NCBI GenBank assembly: GCA_009103225.1
Contig: RHPI01003369.1
Coordinates: 1,540,751 to 1,576,695 of the forward strand
Direction of reading: 5' to 3'
DNA length: 35,945 nucleotides
Source: Chlorokybus atmophyticus
Lineage: Eukaryota; Streptophyta; Chlorokybophyceae; Chlorokybales; Chlorokybaceae
Shown here: one piece after another, positions 9,927 through 25,220 of the stretch
How positions within the stretch are numbered: position 1 is the first letter of the stretch
Layout: every line of letters begins with the position of its first letter
The notes under the pieces: generated by a model
Seen by the model: the letters and a program-made list of their open reading frames with translations, nothing else
Told to the model about the DNA's origin: nothing
Databases searched by the model: none
Position numbers and translations under genes: made by a program

Positions 9927-11508
9927 ATGACAGCAGCGTGGACCTCCGGCATATCAACGACGTCCGCACAGGCACCCATGCAGGTAGGCGACCGGAATTT
10001 GTTGGTTGTTTGGCATGTTCCAAGCTGTGCTCCTTGCTGATTGGTTGGTTGCTTGGTTGTGCAAGCAGGTAACAGTAGAGATTAGACACACAATTTGCTG
10101 CAAGTCACATGCAGGTACTTCCAAGGCCTGTGTCCTAGCTCTCGGTGTTAGCTACCAATGTGGCACAAACACATGCACATTACCAGCAGCAGCAGCAGCA
10201 GCAGCAGCGTCATCGTCATGGGCAGTGCTCTTGTTATTGTTGTCTGTGACATCATAGTGTTCATTGTGCATGCAGGAGTCTCTTTCTCCCTCATGGGACC
10301 CGGCGCAATACCTAGCCTTTCGCAGCTTGCGCGAGCGCCCTGGCACAGAGCTCCTTGCTGCCATCCACTGGCCCAGAAGCAGCAGCAGCAGCAGCAACAA
10401 CAATAGACCTGTCGTCTATGACCTCGGCTGCGGCACTGGCAACCTCACCACCTTGCTCGCGAGACGCTTCCCCACTGCCAAGATTATTGGTAAAACTGTG
10501 TGTTCGTATCAAGGCTTTGTGTGGGTGTTGGGTCAAAGTGTGTAACCACCTTGACAAAACCGAAGCAACTTGTGACGAAAGTGCACGAAGCTTCAGTGCA
10601 TGCGTGCCTGCGTGAAGAGTGTGCATATCATGTTACATGCATACTGTGTTGCCAACACAATGTTAACAAATGAAGTGAGTAAGTTAGTCATTATTGAGTG
10701 GTTGGGTGCTGTGGTGCATGATACAGCTAGCCGGGCACTGCTTCTGTGCGAATGCATGCATGAGTGAGTGATACAACTGGACTGTTATAACTGATCAGTT
10801 GAATGAGCGCATGTAGCTTGCAGGTGTTGACAGCTCGCCGGAGATGCTGGAGAAGGCTAAGAAGACAATGCCAGAGGCGAAGTTCATGTTGGGGGACTTG
10901 ACTTCATGGTCTCCACCACGCGAGAAGCCTGACATCATATATTCCAACTCCGTGTTTCATTGGGTAGACAACCATGATGCTATCTTCCCAAAACTCGTTG
11001 GTTACCTCAGCCCTGGCGGCGTGCTCGCAATCTCCATGCCCAACAACTTCCATGAAGCCTCACATGTTGAAGCGCACGCGCTCGCACGATCGCACAAATG
11101 GAGAGTAAAACTCTCTCATGTGATACGAGACGAGCCCGTGAAGAAGGCGGAAGCGTACTATGACATGCTTGCACCCGTTGCCAAAAATATCAGCATCTGG
11201 ACAACGGAGTATCTGCAGGTAAGTATTGTTGGACCATGTGCCATTTGTGCTTTCAGCTGCATGCATTATGGATAAATGTGCAGGTCCTGAAGGCAGATGA
11301 TGAAGCTGAGACGTCATTATCACATCCTGTTGTGGAGTGGATCAAAGGCTCGTGGTTACGCCAATTCTTGGATAGGCTTAATGTTAATGAAAGCCTAGAA
11401 TTTGAGGCTGAGTATGCAGTGCGGATGCGGGCGGCATATCCGATTCGACCAAGGGGCGTGGTGCTGTTTCCGTTCAAGCGCATGTTCATTGTTGCGGATG
11501 CTCTTTGA
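9927..11508 (+). CDS. tam: Trans-aconitate 2-methyltransferase-like SAM-dependent methyltransferase
   Basis: Class I methyltransferase resembling bacterial Tam, which methyl-esterifies trans-aconitate, an inhibitory by-product of the citric acid cycle. Exons: 9927-9983 (tentative), 10276-10489, 10824-11218, 11284-11508, about 296 residues against about 252 in E. coli. Visible blocks are WDPAQYLAF at the N-terminus, the SAM-binding motif VVYDLGCGTGNLTTLLARRF, GVDSSPEMLEKA, DIIYSNSVFHWVDNH, LSPGGVLAISMPNNFHE, AYYDMLAP, WTTEYLQ and a C-terminus ending RMFIVADAL. These match Tam in order and spacing. A run of serines and asparagines from an AGC repeat is inserted before the SAM motif. Exons 2-4 are secure. 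Exon 1 rests only on an ATG, frame and a good donor, so the start and any organelle signal are uncertain. Substrate is inferred from family only. Confidence 0.83.
10183..10210 (+). repeat. Intronic (AGC)n tract
   Basis: About nine AGC/CAG trinucleotide units lie within the first intron of the methyltransferase gene. A second, coding tract of the same unit starts only about 170 bp downstream. Confidence 0.85.
10378..10405 (+). repeat. Coding (AGC)n(AAC)n tract in the methyltransferase
   Basis: AGC codons followed by AAC/AAT encode a Ser6-Asn3 run between the N-terminal WDPAQYLAF block and the SAM-binding motif. Bacterial Tam has no such run here, so it is probably a flexible loop grown by repeat expansion. 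Confidence 0.85.
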
Positions 11509-13044
11509 TCGGAATGTGTATACATAAACTGCGAGAGTGAACACAAGGCACACAAGCAAGCACGGCAAGCTGTAATGTTGTGGACAACCGGGGCCGTGGA
11601 GCTGAGGGTATCAGGGTAGGCAGGTACCAGCAGTCAGTACTAGGCAGCAACAATAGGCAATGGTGCGCTGGGCCCTACATCAACATTGGTAGCCAAGCAA
11701 GCAGCCAATATATTGCGTGCATGTGTGTATCATTCCTCAATTGAATGTAATCACAACAAACAGAACGCCAACCCTTTCCCAACTCCAAGTGTATAGGGTG
11801 GCGGCGATGCCGGGCTGGAGACCGCTCCAGACGGGGGCCATGGCATCAGAGGCGGATGTCGCCATGGTGGCGGGGTCGACCGTCTAGTTTGGTGGTGCAT
11901 AGTTGTGAATGCACCGACATGATGGCTGTGTGTGTGGCTGTTGTTGAGATAGGTACGGTCAGGCTGTACATGGACTTGTGCGGACTTGAGACTATACGAA
12001 CCATATCTCAACGCAAAATTAAGCATGAACATGCGTGTAGCGTGTGCAGTGCATAAGTGAAATAGATCTGTTGATGTGGTAATGTTGCGCATGCTCGGAT
12101 AATGAAGCATACACTTTCGCTGCGCAGGTGGTGCTAACGTTTTGCCCTGCCATGCCAGCCCACCTGCTTGTGTCGGACGTGGTCATTTGTGGTTTGCACT
12201 TGAATCATGTGATGCATGGCTAGCTGTGCTTTGGGGCCCAAAATTTTGTACTACTGTTGTAATGCTATCGCCCTTGCTTTTTTGCTTTGGGACTTGTGTT
12301 TGCACACGGCCCGGTAGTGGAGGTTGGTCAATGCTTGTGGTGTTGGTAGCACTGCAGGTGCACGCGGGTTGTCACGTACGAATTCCCTCTTGCCTCTTGT
12401 GTACACACTCGCACGTTACACTCTTTAGCTTTAAGCATGTTCACATAAATCAGTCATAACTTTATTCTGTATGTTGATGTCGTGTTTAGTATTTTATGCT
12501 ATTACGGCATTGCAATTCAATGTTGGTGACTTTTTGTTTGCGGATGCAACACATGGCACTTCATCACGTAATTTCTGATACATGTATATGCATGTAAGGC
12601 ACACAGTTGCGGTAATTAGATTAGAATACATAACTCTCAGCTACAATGCTGGATGTCATGTAGAAAAGCTTGCCTTTTGCCGTGTACACAATGTTTGGGT
12701 GTGCGCATAACGCACTTATTCACCATGGTGTGCGACATATATATGCGTATATCAAAGCCAGCTCATATGAAGGGCAGACTGAACGCCAACAGTCTAGCGG
12801 CTAGGCTCCTGGCACTGGGCCTGGTGCGGCAAAGGCAACCGGGACAGCCGCTTCAAGCGAGGGTTGGGGCGGCGGGATGCCCGTGCGCATGCTTGACGAC
12901 GGCGCGTGAACTTTTTGCATTAGCCACATGCTGGCGTTGGCCAACTGAGTCAGTCAGTAAGGGCTGAAGCTCCACATTGAGCAGTAGGGTCGTGCTGCGC
13001 TGAGCTCAGGGCTTGCTTGTGAGGAAGGTAGAGGGTTAAGTACA
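11509..13044 (+). other. Intergenic region between the methyltransferase and PDI-like genes
   Basis: No supported gene. A TGTAA motif (about 11571) lies 60 nt after the methyltransferase stop and could be a green-algal type poly(A) signal. The segment 12460-12650 is locally AT-rich. Open frames at 12142-12459 and 12653-12967 show no domain that I recognise. The right end should hold the PDI-like 5' untranslated region. Confidence 0.45.
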
Positions 13045-16000
13045 ATGGGGCTCATGAGCGCAGCTCGCGTGAAAAGCCTGGATTTTTACCGCAAGATACC
13101 TCGTGACCTCACTGAAGCCACCCTGCCGGGCGCAGTTATCTCGGCGACTGCTGCCGTCGCCATGGTCCTACTCTTTGTCATGGTCAGCTTATAACCATCA
13201 TCGTTTCCGTGTGTTTGCGCTTGCCATGGAAGTTGCCTTTGCTCCTCTTCTTGGGCAGTCCGGATTGACCAGCCCATAATCTGCGTTGCGTGTCCTGATG
13301 GTATCCAGCTGGTTCAGCGTCTGGACTGGACTGGAGGCAGCTTGAAAACAACCAACACGGTGCATGCGTCTTGCAAGCTCTGCCCCGGTTGACTTACTTG
13401 TGCAACGCCTTAGTCTTTCTTTGGCCCTATTGTTACGTTGCTACAGCAGAGGCTATTGCCCATGTACCGTGCACACAGACCACAGCTCAATTCGCCGTTC
13501 AATTAGTTGGCTCAGCTTGTTACTGCCTAGCTGCACTAGTTATCAACTGATGCAATCATGCATCGAAGGCACACCGATGGTCCGAAGTGGGTTTGTTGGT
13601 GGCTGTGTGCTGCAGTTGTTCAGACTAACAGTGCAGGAAGACTTTAGCATGTGGTCCGTTGAACCTGTTTTTGACAGGAACTCTCCACATACCTCTCAGT
13701 GCACACAAGCACAGCAGTCGTTGTGGATCGGAGTTTGGATGGAGATTTGCTTCGTATCAACTTCAACATTAGGTACATGGCATTGAGAGATGGCACGCAC
13801 ACTCTTGCACTGAAGTCTGACAAGAGTTGACTTACTGCTGACTACTGGCAACGTATCACTGTTGCAGCTTTCCAGCATTGTCAGTTGAGTTTGCATCACT
13901 TGACGTGAGCGACACCCTAGGCACGGTGAGCACACCATTTACACGATTGCAGTTAATGTTGACTACATAAATCAAGGTGGTTGTAATATGAACCCATGTT
14001 CGCCCACTTCCTATGTAACATATGTTGCGGCATGCAGCATCGAATAAACTTGACGAAAACTGTGCGAAAATTCCCCATCACGAGCATGCTGGCAACTGTT
14101 GGGGGTGACGTGGGCGATCGACCACTACCGAGGGTTCTGCACGAAGACGAGGAGCTGCATGAAGACATTGCTGTGCAGGGCAGCGCTGTTCTCCAGCTAG
14201 ACCACAGGAACTTTGACATCATACTTAAGAAGACCGCAGTCGTGCTTGTAAACTTCTATGCTCCATGGTGCCCGTGGAGCCGCAAGCTGGAGCCGGTGTG
14301 GGAGAATGCGGGCCACTTACTATTGAAAAAGTTCCCCGCATCAGGTGCAACCATTGTGCCATGCATGCTGCAGTTGCATGCTGGGGATCTGTTTGCATGC
14401 ATGTTGGCTGATGCCGGGCTTATGCAGATGGCAGGATACGACTTGCAAAGGTGGATTGCACGGAAGAGGCATTTCTGTGCACCCAACACCACATACAAGG
14501 GTTTCCCTCCGTAAGGGTATTCCGATCCGGGCATGACGTGAAAGGATCAGAGGTGAGCGCTTCGCTGCTTGTGGGAAGGCACACAACAGTTACTGATGGT
14601 GCGCTTAGTTGCCCGTGATTTTGCTCAATCATCCATTATTCTTTCAAGTGGTGCTTGAAACATTGTACTGGTGTACCTGGTTGAAGGGCATTTACCTAAC
14701 TCAGCAACTGGCACTACCTGACAGCAAGGCGACCATGAACACGAATCCTATCATGGGGCGCGAACAAGTGAGGCAATCTTGGCTTATGCAGAGTCTCTAG
14801 TGCCAGTCCCAGAGCGACGACAAGCCCTGGAGTCTACCAAGGTCAGCCAAGGCACTGTCGCTTGTGATCTAAGACGACACATCATGTTCGTGTTGTGGCT
14901 TTGGAAGTGTGAGCAACAGTGCAAACAATCGCACATGCAAAGCAGCAGGATGACACCAAGAAGGAGCTGCAACAAGCTGTGCAGCCAGCGCCAATCGCCC
15001 CTGGATGCCGATTGGAAGGCTTTGTTCTTGTTAAAAAGGTCAGAATGGTCCCTCACTGGTGTGTTTGTGAAGTGCGTGTGTTGCCACAGGTATAATGATT
15101 CTGTTCCATGCCAGGTACCCGGCAATCTGGTTGTCACAGCGCACTCCACATATCATTCCTTTGAGAAGGAGTCAATGAACCTCAGCCATGGTGGGTTTCT
15201 CTTGATTTTGTACTGCGTGTGGTGTGCAGTACTTGCTGCAACTCAGATTTGACAATCGCTGTCCTTTGCAGTTGTGCACCATTTGTCGTTTGGCCGAAAG
15301 CTGTCCGATGAACATTTACATGACGTCGAGCACTTGATGCCTGAGATGCGGGGCAAGAAGCTATGGGCGGACAGGTTGGAGGATGCACGCTTCACGTCTC
15401 AGGAGACGAACGTGACGCATGAGCATTACTTGCAGGTGCTTTGTTAATGTGCCCTCGTATGCTTGCGTGGTGCAGGCAAACCGCCCTCAAGACTTGCTGT
15501 GCAGGTGATCTTGACCACAGTGGAGACGCGATCTGGCGCTCGGCATAACGCATACGAGTACACTGCTCACAGCCACAGTTACGAAGCAACCGAGCTGCCT
15601 ATTGCGAAGTTTTCCTATGACCCTTCCCCATTTCAGGTACCATGCACGCAGCAAGGGTACGCCGTGTGACACACTACATCGCTCCCTGCCTAATAAAGGC
15701 TGTCATATGACTGCTGCTGTATCTGTTGTACGCTCACGTGGTATGCTGACATGCTGTACTGCAGGTGGTTGTGACCGAAGAGCGGCGCAAGTTTTCACAC
15801 TTCATCACCAACATGTGTGCCATCATTGGTGGCGTCTTCACGGTATGGTCTCCTCAAGGCAGTCGTTCTCCCCCCCCCCCCCACGTTGAANCGCTCACGT
15901 GGTATGCTGACATGCTGTACTGCAGGTGGTTGTGACCGAAGAGCGGCGCAAGTTTTCACACTTCATCACCAACATGTGTGCCATCATTGGTGGCGTCTTC

Positions 16001-16176
16001 ACGGTATGGTCTCCTCAAGGCAGTCGTTCTCCCCCCCCCCCCCCACGTTGAACACGCAGTGCGTATAGAATGCTGACCGTGGTTGTGCTCGTGTGCAGGT
16101 AGCTGGCATTGCAGACTCTGTAGTGTACAACACCGTGACACTGTATAAGAAGCTAGAGCTGGGCAAGCAGCATTGA
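13045..16176 (+). CDS. PDIL5-4: PDI-like membrane protein of the plant PDIL5-3/5-4 type (thioredoxin + ERGIC/Erv domains)
   Basis: Predicted ER-Golgi membrane protein combining an Erv41/46-like (ERGIC) fold with one thioredoxin domain. Exons: 13045-13182, 13678-13772, 13868-13925, 14038-14344, 14428-14552, 14725-14841, 14949-15038, 15115-15190, 15272-15435, 15505-15636, 15765-15842 (repeated at 15926-16003), 16099-16176. One copy of the repeated exon gives 485 residues, the usual plant length. The N-terminus has LDFYRKIPRDLTEATLPG and a hydrophobic segment (about 28-46). Then come ELSTYL, SFPALSVEFASLDVSDTLGT and LTKTVRKFPI. The thioredoxin part reads VNFYAPWCPWS (CPWS at about 175-178), then VDCTEE and IQGFPSVRVFRSG. 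The Erv part has GCRLEGFVLVKKVPGNLVVTAHS, HLSFGRKLS, NAYEYTAHS and FITNMCAIIGGVFT with the second membrane segment. CPWS lacks the second cysteine of CxxC, so classical disulfide exchange is doubtful. Confidence 0.95.
15731..16052 (+). repeat. Exact duplication around a single N; includes one PDI-like exon
   Basis: Positions 15731-15890 are repeated at 15892-16052, separated by one N at 15891. The only difference I see is the poly-C length, 13 against 14. The unit holds intron, the complete exon encoding VVVTEERRKFSHFITNM and on to VFT, and intron up to acgttgaa. Exact identity, the N and the poly-C tract point to two overlapping contig ends that were not merged rather than to a biological duplication. 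If real, the exon (78 nt) would add 26 residues in frame. Confidence 0.95.
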
Positions 16177-19100
16177 TAGAACCGGAGCGCAGGCAGTGAG
16201 CATGGCTCAACGTTGTACTGGAGGTGATTGAATATGATTTGTTGTTGTCATTTGTAGAGTCAGAAACCGTGCATACAAGCAGCACGTGCCCGCTATCACA
16301 GCTTCATTGCCTGTTGATCCACAAGGTTGTGTTGATCCAATGTGGTGTGACGTCATCCTTTGTGACTTATTGGACGGTTGTTAAAGCCTGTGCGCGCCAA
16401 GACGCCATCCAGCAATCACAGATGATTGGAACTTATCTCTTCAAACTGGTCATACTACCTTCCATACAATGTCAGATGACGAGCTACCCCAAATTGAGTA
16501 CTCTGCCAAACCCTTCCTGACTGGCCTTGTTTGTAACAAATGTATAACAATAGTTCATTGTATGGGTACCATGCATAACAATACGTGCCACACAGTTGCG
16601 CACGTGCAAACTCTGCCAACTTGACCGCCAAGGCAAGGAGGCCTTTCTGCTCTGGGTCATGATCAAGAGTGCCGTGCAGCTGCCTGGAAACATTGTTGAA
16701 GTGAATGCAATCTTTATCCTAGGTTGCATTGTACTGTATGCAATACAAGCAACCTACACCCGCAACCACAACCTGCGGCAATGAGCCTATCTGAGGGGAT
16801 GAGGAGACCGCATGTGCATCGCAGTGCAGTATGAAGAAACGCAATGCGGCATTTTGGCACTTGATAGTGAGCGACTACCAATTACACACACACCCATACG
16901 CTTTATACAGTAGTGTACTGTATTGTAGCAGCTAGCAACAAGCCATAGCACTGACACACAGTAATCTTATGCGCACTGACTGCTGGTGCAAGCCCTGGAC
17001 TGCCAGCTGTCACAGCTGCAGAGAGCAGTACTCCAACCAATTATATTGTTGTTGACTGACGCTGACTGAGCGCACATCAGCAACACCAACGTCCACAAAA
17101 GTATTTCTTCAATGTAACCCACGCGAACTAATTGGACCGCCATGCAAACTAATACAGCACATAATACATCTTGCTTCACTACCAGGCTGCTCCGGATTGT
17201 ACATGTAGCGCCAAACGCTAGCCACCATCATACTGACTTATGCAGCGGAAGCACCTTAAGAGCACCGTAAGACCTGCAACATCCAGCATAAGGCACATAC
17301 ACATCTACTTAGAGTCAGGTGTGACGCAACTTGCTTTCCTCAGTTCAGGTCTCCAGAGTTTTCCGCAGTGTCTAAGACGTTGGTAGAACGAAAGTATATG
17401 GTATTCATCATTGGAAAGCTTCCTTGATGTGACACACAGCAGGCAGTGACTGACAGGAGAGACAATGTACCTGTCGGCGTGTGACTGCAAGGCAGGCATC
17501 CAGCTCACCGTCTCCATGTGGTGCCTGCAACAAGCATAATGTTTGGCAACAAGATTGGGTTGTAATGACCAAACAACACATCATGCAACTGACACAAGGT
17601 CATCGTCAGAACTGAAAGTTGCTCTCATCCACAGCTGTTGCTGTGTAGGAAGGTGTCCTAAGATCAGTAGTAGCTCATCACTCGATAACCACAGACACAG
17701 CAATTACAGACAAGGGGTCAGAAAGAACGCAGTGAGTTTGTTTAATCACAGAAAATCATTTCAAGTGTTGGAAACTTGTTTCTTCATTCCCCTTGAAAGC
17801 CATGCACAAAGGCACCAGGTATACCAAGGCGAGATGCACAGCTTCATGGGCGCACCTTATGTACAGCTTCACTGCTGTTGATGGTCAGTCAGCCAGCTGA
17901 TTGCGGCATAATCTCTGAGAACAAAAGAAACAATGTCAACCATTCGTTGCTAATAACGACTCAGAACAGACTCAAATAGCTTGTCAAGGAGTCAGAAAAA
18001 CCCGCTAGTGTTTGAAATCATTGAGAACTCATTTCAAGTGTTGGAATGTTTTATCCTCACTCCCCTTGCCAACCAACCATTTAAGTGGCTATGTGCATAC
18101 AAGCAAAGCGTTGGGTGTCTTAAGCGTTGCCTGCTTGATTGTTGCTCTTATCGCAGCACCATCCGACGACAAAGTACTTCGGATGCCTGCACAGAGCAGC
18201 ATAGCTTAAGGGAATAGATTGTAGAAAAGGTGCGATTGAAGGCGTGCCTAAGATCAAATGTTGCAATGCGATTGGGCTCGCATTCACATATCATGCGTCC
18301 CACCCAAGCATGGCTGTTCAGCTGTCCGCAACTACAGGGACGAGTCATTCCAAAGCTGAAGCATCAGCTGCCAAGCCCGTACGGAGAAACTAGTTGCGGA
18401 TATCATGTAGACAAAATGCGACGATAGACTGTGCATGCACACACAGCTGCGCATCTTCTCAGCAATTACAGAGAGGTTTGTCCGCACAGCCCGGAGGCAA
18501 TCGGAATTAGCATGGTGTAATAATGACATCACAGAAGAAAACCACGCAGCTGACGTGCGCGAGGGCTAACTATCATCAACAAAGCAAAGCCCGAAAGCAG
18601 GCAGCAGGCCATCAGTCCTATCGATCGGTCGCCATGTGCGCCTTTGCGCGTACGGTCTCAAAGATTAACCATCATCGGCCAAAGCTGCTCGCAAAGCTGC
18701 TGCTCACATGCAAGCAGCAGCCAACGCGCATGCTCAAGCAAGCCACGCACTTGCCAACATGCAAAGCAGCATAGCGAGCAAAGTACCTCAAAGCAGCTTT
18801 TAGAGACCTAGCACCATGCTTGAGAGCTGTCACGCCGTAGCTCAACTTTCCTTGGCCTCAGCCCTCAGCCGTCGCCTGGTCTTGGCTCAAGGCGTCTCCT
18901 CCCATTGCAGGCTAGCCGCCCATGCGGCCCAGATGGGCTTTGACAACCGCAGGCCGCTGTGACAGCGCCTTTGGTGACATATTGTCGTGCATGTCAACGA
19001 CAATGCCTACGACAGCGGCGGCAACGGCGGCGCCGCCACCCCAACAGCGACGGCCGCCGCCTCTTACTCCCAGCGGGGCTTGCGGCTGTTTATATACACT

Positions 19101-19733
19101 TCGCTGGTAACTTACAAGTGGTAAGCCCCAATTCCAAACAAGGCAATGCCCGCCAGTGCGTTGATCCGGCAAGCCGCAGTGCGCAGCTCTGGCCTCGAGT
19201 AGTCTTAGCGCAGCCAATAATGCACACTGCGCCGTGCGGGCAATCAGCGCACACGGGCAGCAAGAGCTTGCTTTGCTTGATGAGTAGGGGTTAATGCATG
19301 CATTCATGCATACTTAACGAGAAGTGGCAGTGTGGAAGACGTTTGCAGCTTCCGTCCCGGAGAACTTCCACGCGCACTGCGGCGGCGGCGGCGGCGGCGT
19401 GTGACTCGTCCAGCCCGGCGTTTATCCGAACGACCTCGTGGACGTCGCCGACGCGCTTGACTGTGGTTGTCCTGGCATACAGTTGGTAAGCATTGTTCCG
19501 GTCAACTACTCAGCATTGAGAGGTGCGCCACCGCCTTCAGCCGGAACGGCCCAGAGAAGACTAGCGTGTGTTATTGGCCTGACGGGTTGAAGTGGCTTTG
19601 TCTAGCTCAATTGTGCGCTGCGACGACGAGAGGAGTGCACAGCTAGCCGACTGCTTAATTGACTCGCCCGACATTGTTCGTGCACTGTTAGGCTAGCTTA
19701 GGTAGTTTGGAGGTGGATTGGCTGGTAGCAGCC
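16177..19733. other. Long gene-poor region between the PDI-like and helicase genes
   Basis: About 3.5 kb with no gene that I can support. A diverged direct repeat lies at 17711-17801 and 17985-18070. From about 18900 to 19480 the sequence turns GC-rich, with two short open frames (19004-19110, and 19298-19489 with an alanine run from a gcg repeat) that each end at a possible donor (gtaac, gtaag). They could be upstream non-coding exons or an unrecognised small gene, but I find no family match and no clear join. Confidence 0.45.
17711..18070 (+). repeat. Diverged direct repeat, two copies about 274 bp apart
   Basis: Copy A (17711-17801) and copy B (17985-18070) share caagg-gtcagaaa, a-aatca, catttcaagtgttggaa and t-cactccccttg in the same order, with many substitutions and small indels between them. 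No coding role is visible. Confidence 0.6.
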
Positions 19734-23428
<3,695 letters not shown>

Positions 23429-24479
23429 GAGCACACTGCCAAAGCGATTTTGGACGCCTAGGTTGAGGAGTTGGTATCTGCATGGGCAATGCGTCTAGTA
23501 GTGCAAACATGCATGGTGACTCTTTCTGGCTGAGGCAAAGCTCAGCTCTATCTTGGTCAGCTTGCAGCGTACATTGGACTTCAGCGTAAGGTTCTTTGCC
23601 TGACCTATGCAATAACGCACGACTATCGACTCGCATGCCGTTGCACTGCATCCCCCCCACTTCCTGGTTGTTGTCATGTCCCTCCCTCTCCTTGCTTTGC
23701 AACCCAGTACTGTGCTGCATTGCACGCATGCACAAGGTAGTGGAGTATGAGTAGGTGAGGTGGAGAGCTATGCCCTTGACCTGGCGCCTTGCCTTGCGTT
23801 GCCAGGGTTGAGATCTATTAGGGTGTTGAATAGTATGCTTGAAAGGTGGCAGTACAGTCCCTTTGCATGCATTTCATCACCTTTCGCCTACGTCTAGGGT
23901 AAATAGAGGGGCCCGGAATAGTAGTAGTCATGGAATCCAAGCATACATATAAGATTACAAGGGAGTGCTTATATGTCAGTGATGCATCTCGCGTCTCATA
24001 CAGCACTTCACACTTGCTGTACAACTCATGCATACCATTTGCAGTTGACAATTTTCTCATATGATGTTGAAATGAAGAAATTGTGGTGTTATGAGACTTG
24101 TTTTAAAGAACGCTCGATTGACTTCAGAAAACATATTTTACAAGGATTGTAAGAATGATGCAAAGTGATCGGTTGATATCTTGCACCTGTTAGTGTTCAA
24201 TGGCGATGTCCATGTTGCACATATATTGCACATATATCATACTCTGCGTCTACTAATATTACGGTATTCCCTATTATACCCTATGCATGTTTTGCACATT
24301 GATTAGCACAAGTCCGAAAGCCTTATGGTACAATTAAGCTTCTCTTTTAACTGTGGCATCAATTGTAATTCATGTGTGCAACGTTGCACATGACTCTTTT
24401 TATCCAATGCACGGTACCATTGACATGTATCATGTCGTACAAAAAGTTCACACCCTAGGTAGGTCATTGACAAGCAACA
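23429..24479. other. Intergenic region after the helicase gene
   Basis: No supported gene. The sequence becomes AT-rich from about 24060. A small duplication of ttgcacatata occurs at about 24213-24235. The helicase 3' untranslated region must lie at the left end, but I see no clear poly(A) signal. Confidence 0.45.
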
Positions 24480-25220
24480 GTGTGCGCCCCACAGTGGGGA
24501 GTAGCTGTTGTCCTGAAGCTGTGCCAAACGCAAGTACTGCTACGGTCAAGTGCCACATTGCTGATGCTCTCACAACTCTTTTTGAGTATGTAACCTCTAT
24601 GTCAGCACTGCAGGAGACCAGTTGCATCAACAAGCTATAGGGATTCCCATGGGCAACAATGTAGGGGTTTACCTTGCGAATTGCTCTTTGGGTAAAAAGG
24701 AACTTACATTAATTCATGATCTTAGGGCACAAGGCCTCACGGAACTTCTGGCCAAGTGGTGCATGTCGGTGCGGAGGTATGTGGATGATGTCCTTGTCAT
24801 AAACTGCCTTGATGATGTCATGTATGAGGGGGGGACTACTTTGGGTGAAGGCATCTACCCACAACGGACACCAACGCTGACATGGTCCGCACTTGGTACC
24901 TCAATTACTAAGTAGTACTTCTTGGACATTGTTCCAAACTAATGACGTGGGCCTATGTTGACGGGTCTACCGCAAGCTGAATGATCTTTAATTTGCGGGT
25001 ATCCCACGGAGACGTGCTCCGCACCCAGCAACCAACATGGCATCACATGCTAAGTTGGGGGTGGTTGTGTCCCAGTGTATACGCTTTCTGCGCTTGAGTA
25101 CTTACAGAGCTTATTTCCAAAGAGATATGGCTGCATTGTTAACTGCAATTCAAGGCGAGGGGTACTCTAAGAGCGCCCTCACTGTCAAATTACGACGATG
25201 GACGACAACAGACCACGACG
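24480..25220 (+). pseudogene. Reverse transcriptase relic, probably Penelope-like element
   Basis: Degraded retroelement fragment. Around 24630-24800 the plus strand encodes QQAIGIPMGNNVGVYLANCS, then VRRYVDDVLVIN. These are reverse-transcriptase motifs (GIPMG and the catalytic YxDD) in the form seen in Penelope-like and related elements. After a frame break near 24915, YFLDIV and further pieces follow: SNQHG-like and SQCIRFLRLSTYRAYFQRDM (about 25060-25130), then KSALTVKLRRW. The order matches the palm and thumb of such RTs. Frameshifts and in-frame stops separate the parts, and no N-terminal region or GIY-YIG endonuclease could be recognised. Family assignment is tentative; an origin as an RT is fairly secure. 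Confidence 0.7.

Noticed and set aside
18912..19307. Minus-strand open frame of 131 codons in GC-rich sequence
   Set aside because: It is rich in Ala, Gly and Cys from GC repeats, with no recognisable motif; chance frames are common in such composition.
19707..19733. Helicase start upstream of 19734
   Set aside because: The open frame extends there but begins with TTG. The first in-frame ATG is at 19734.
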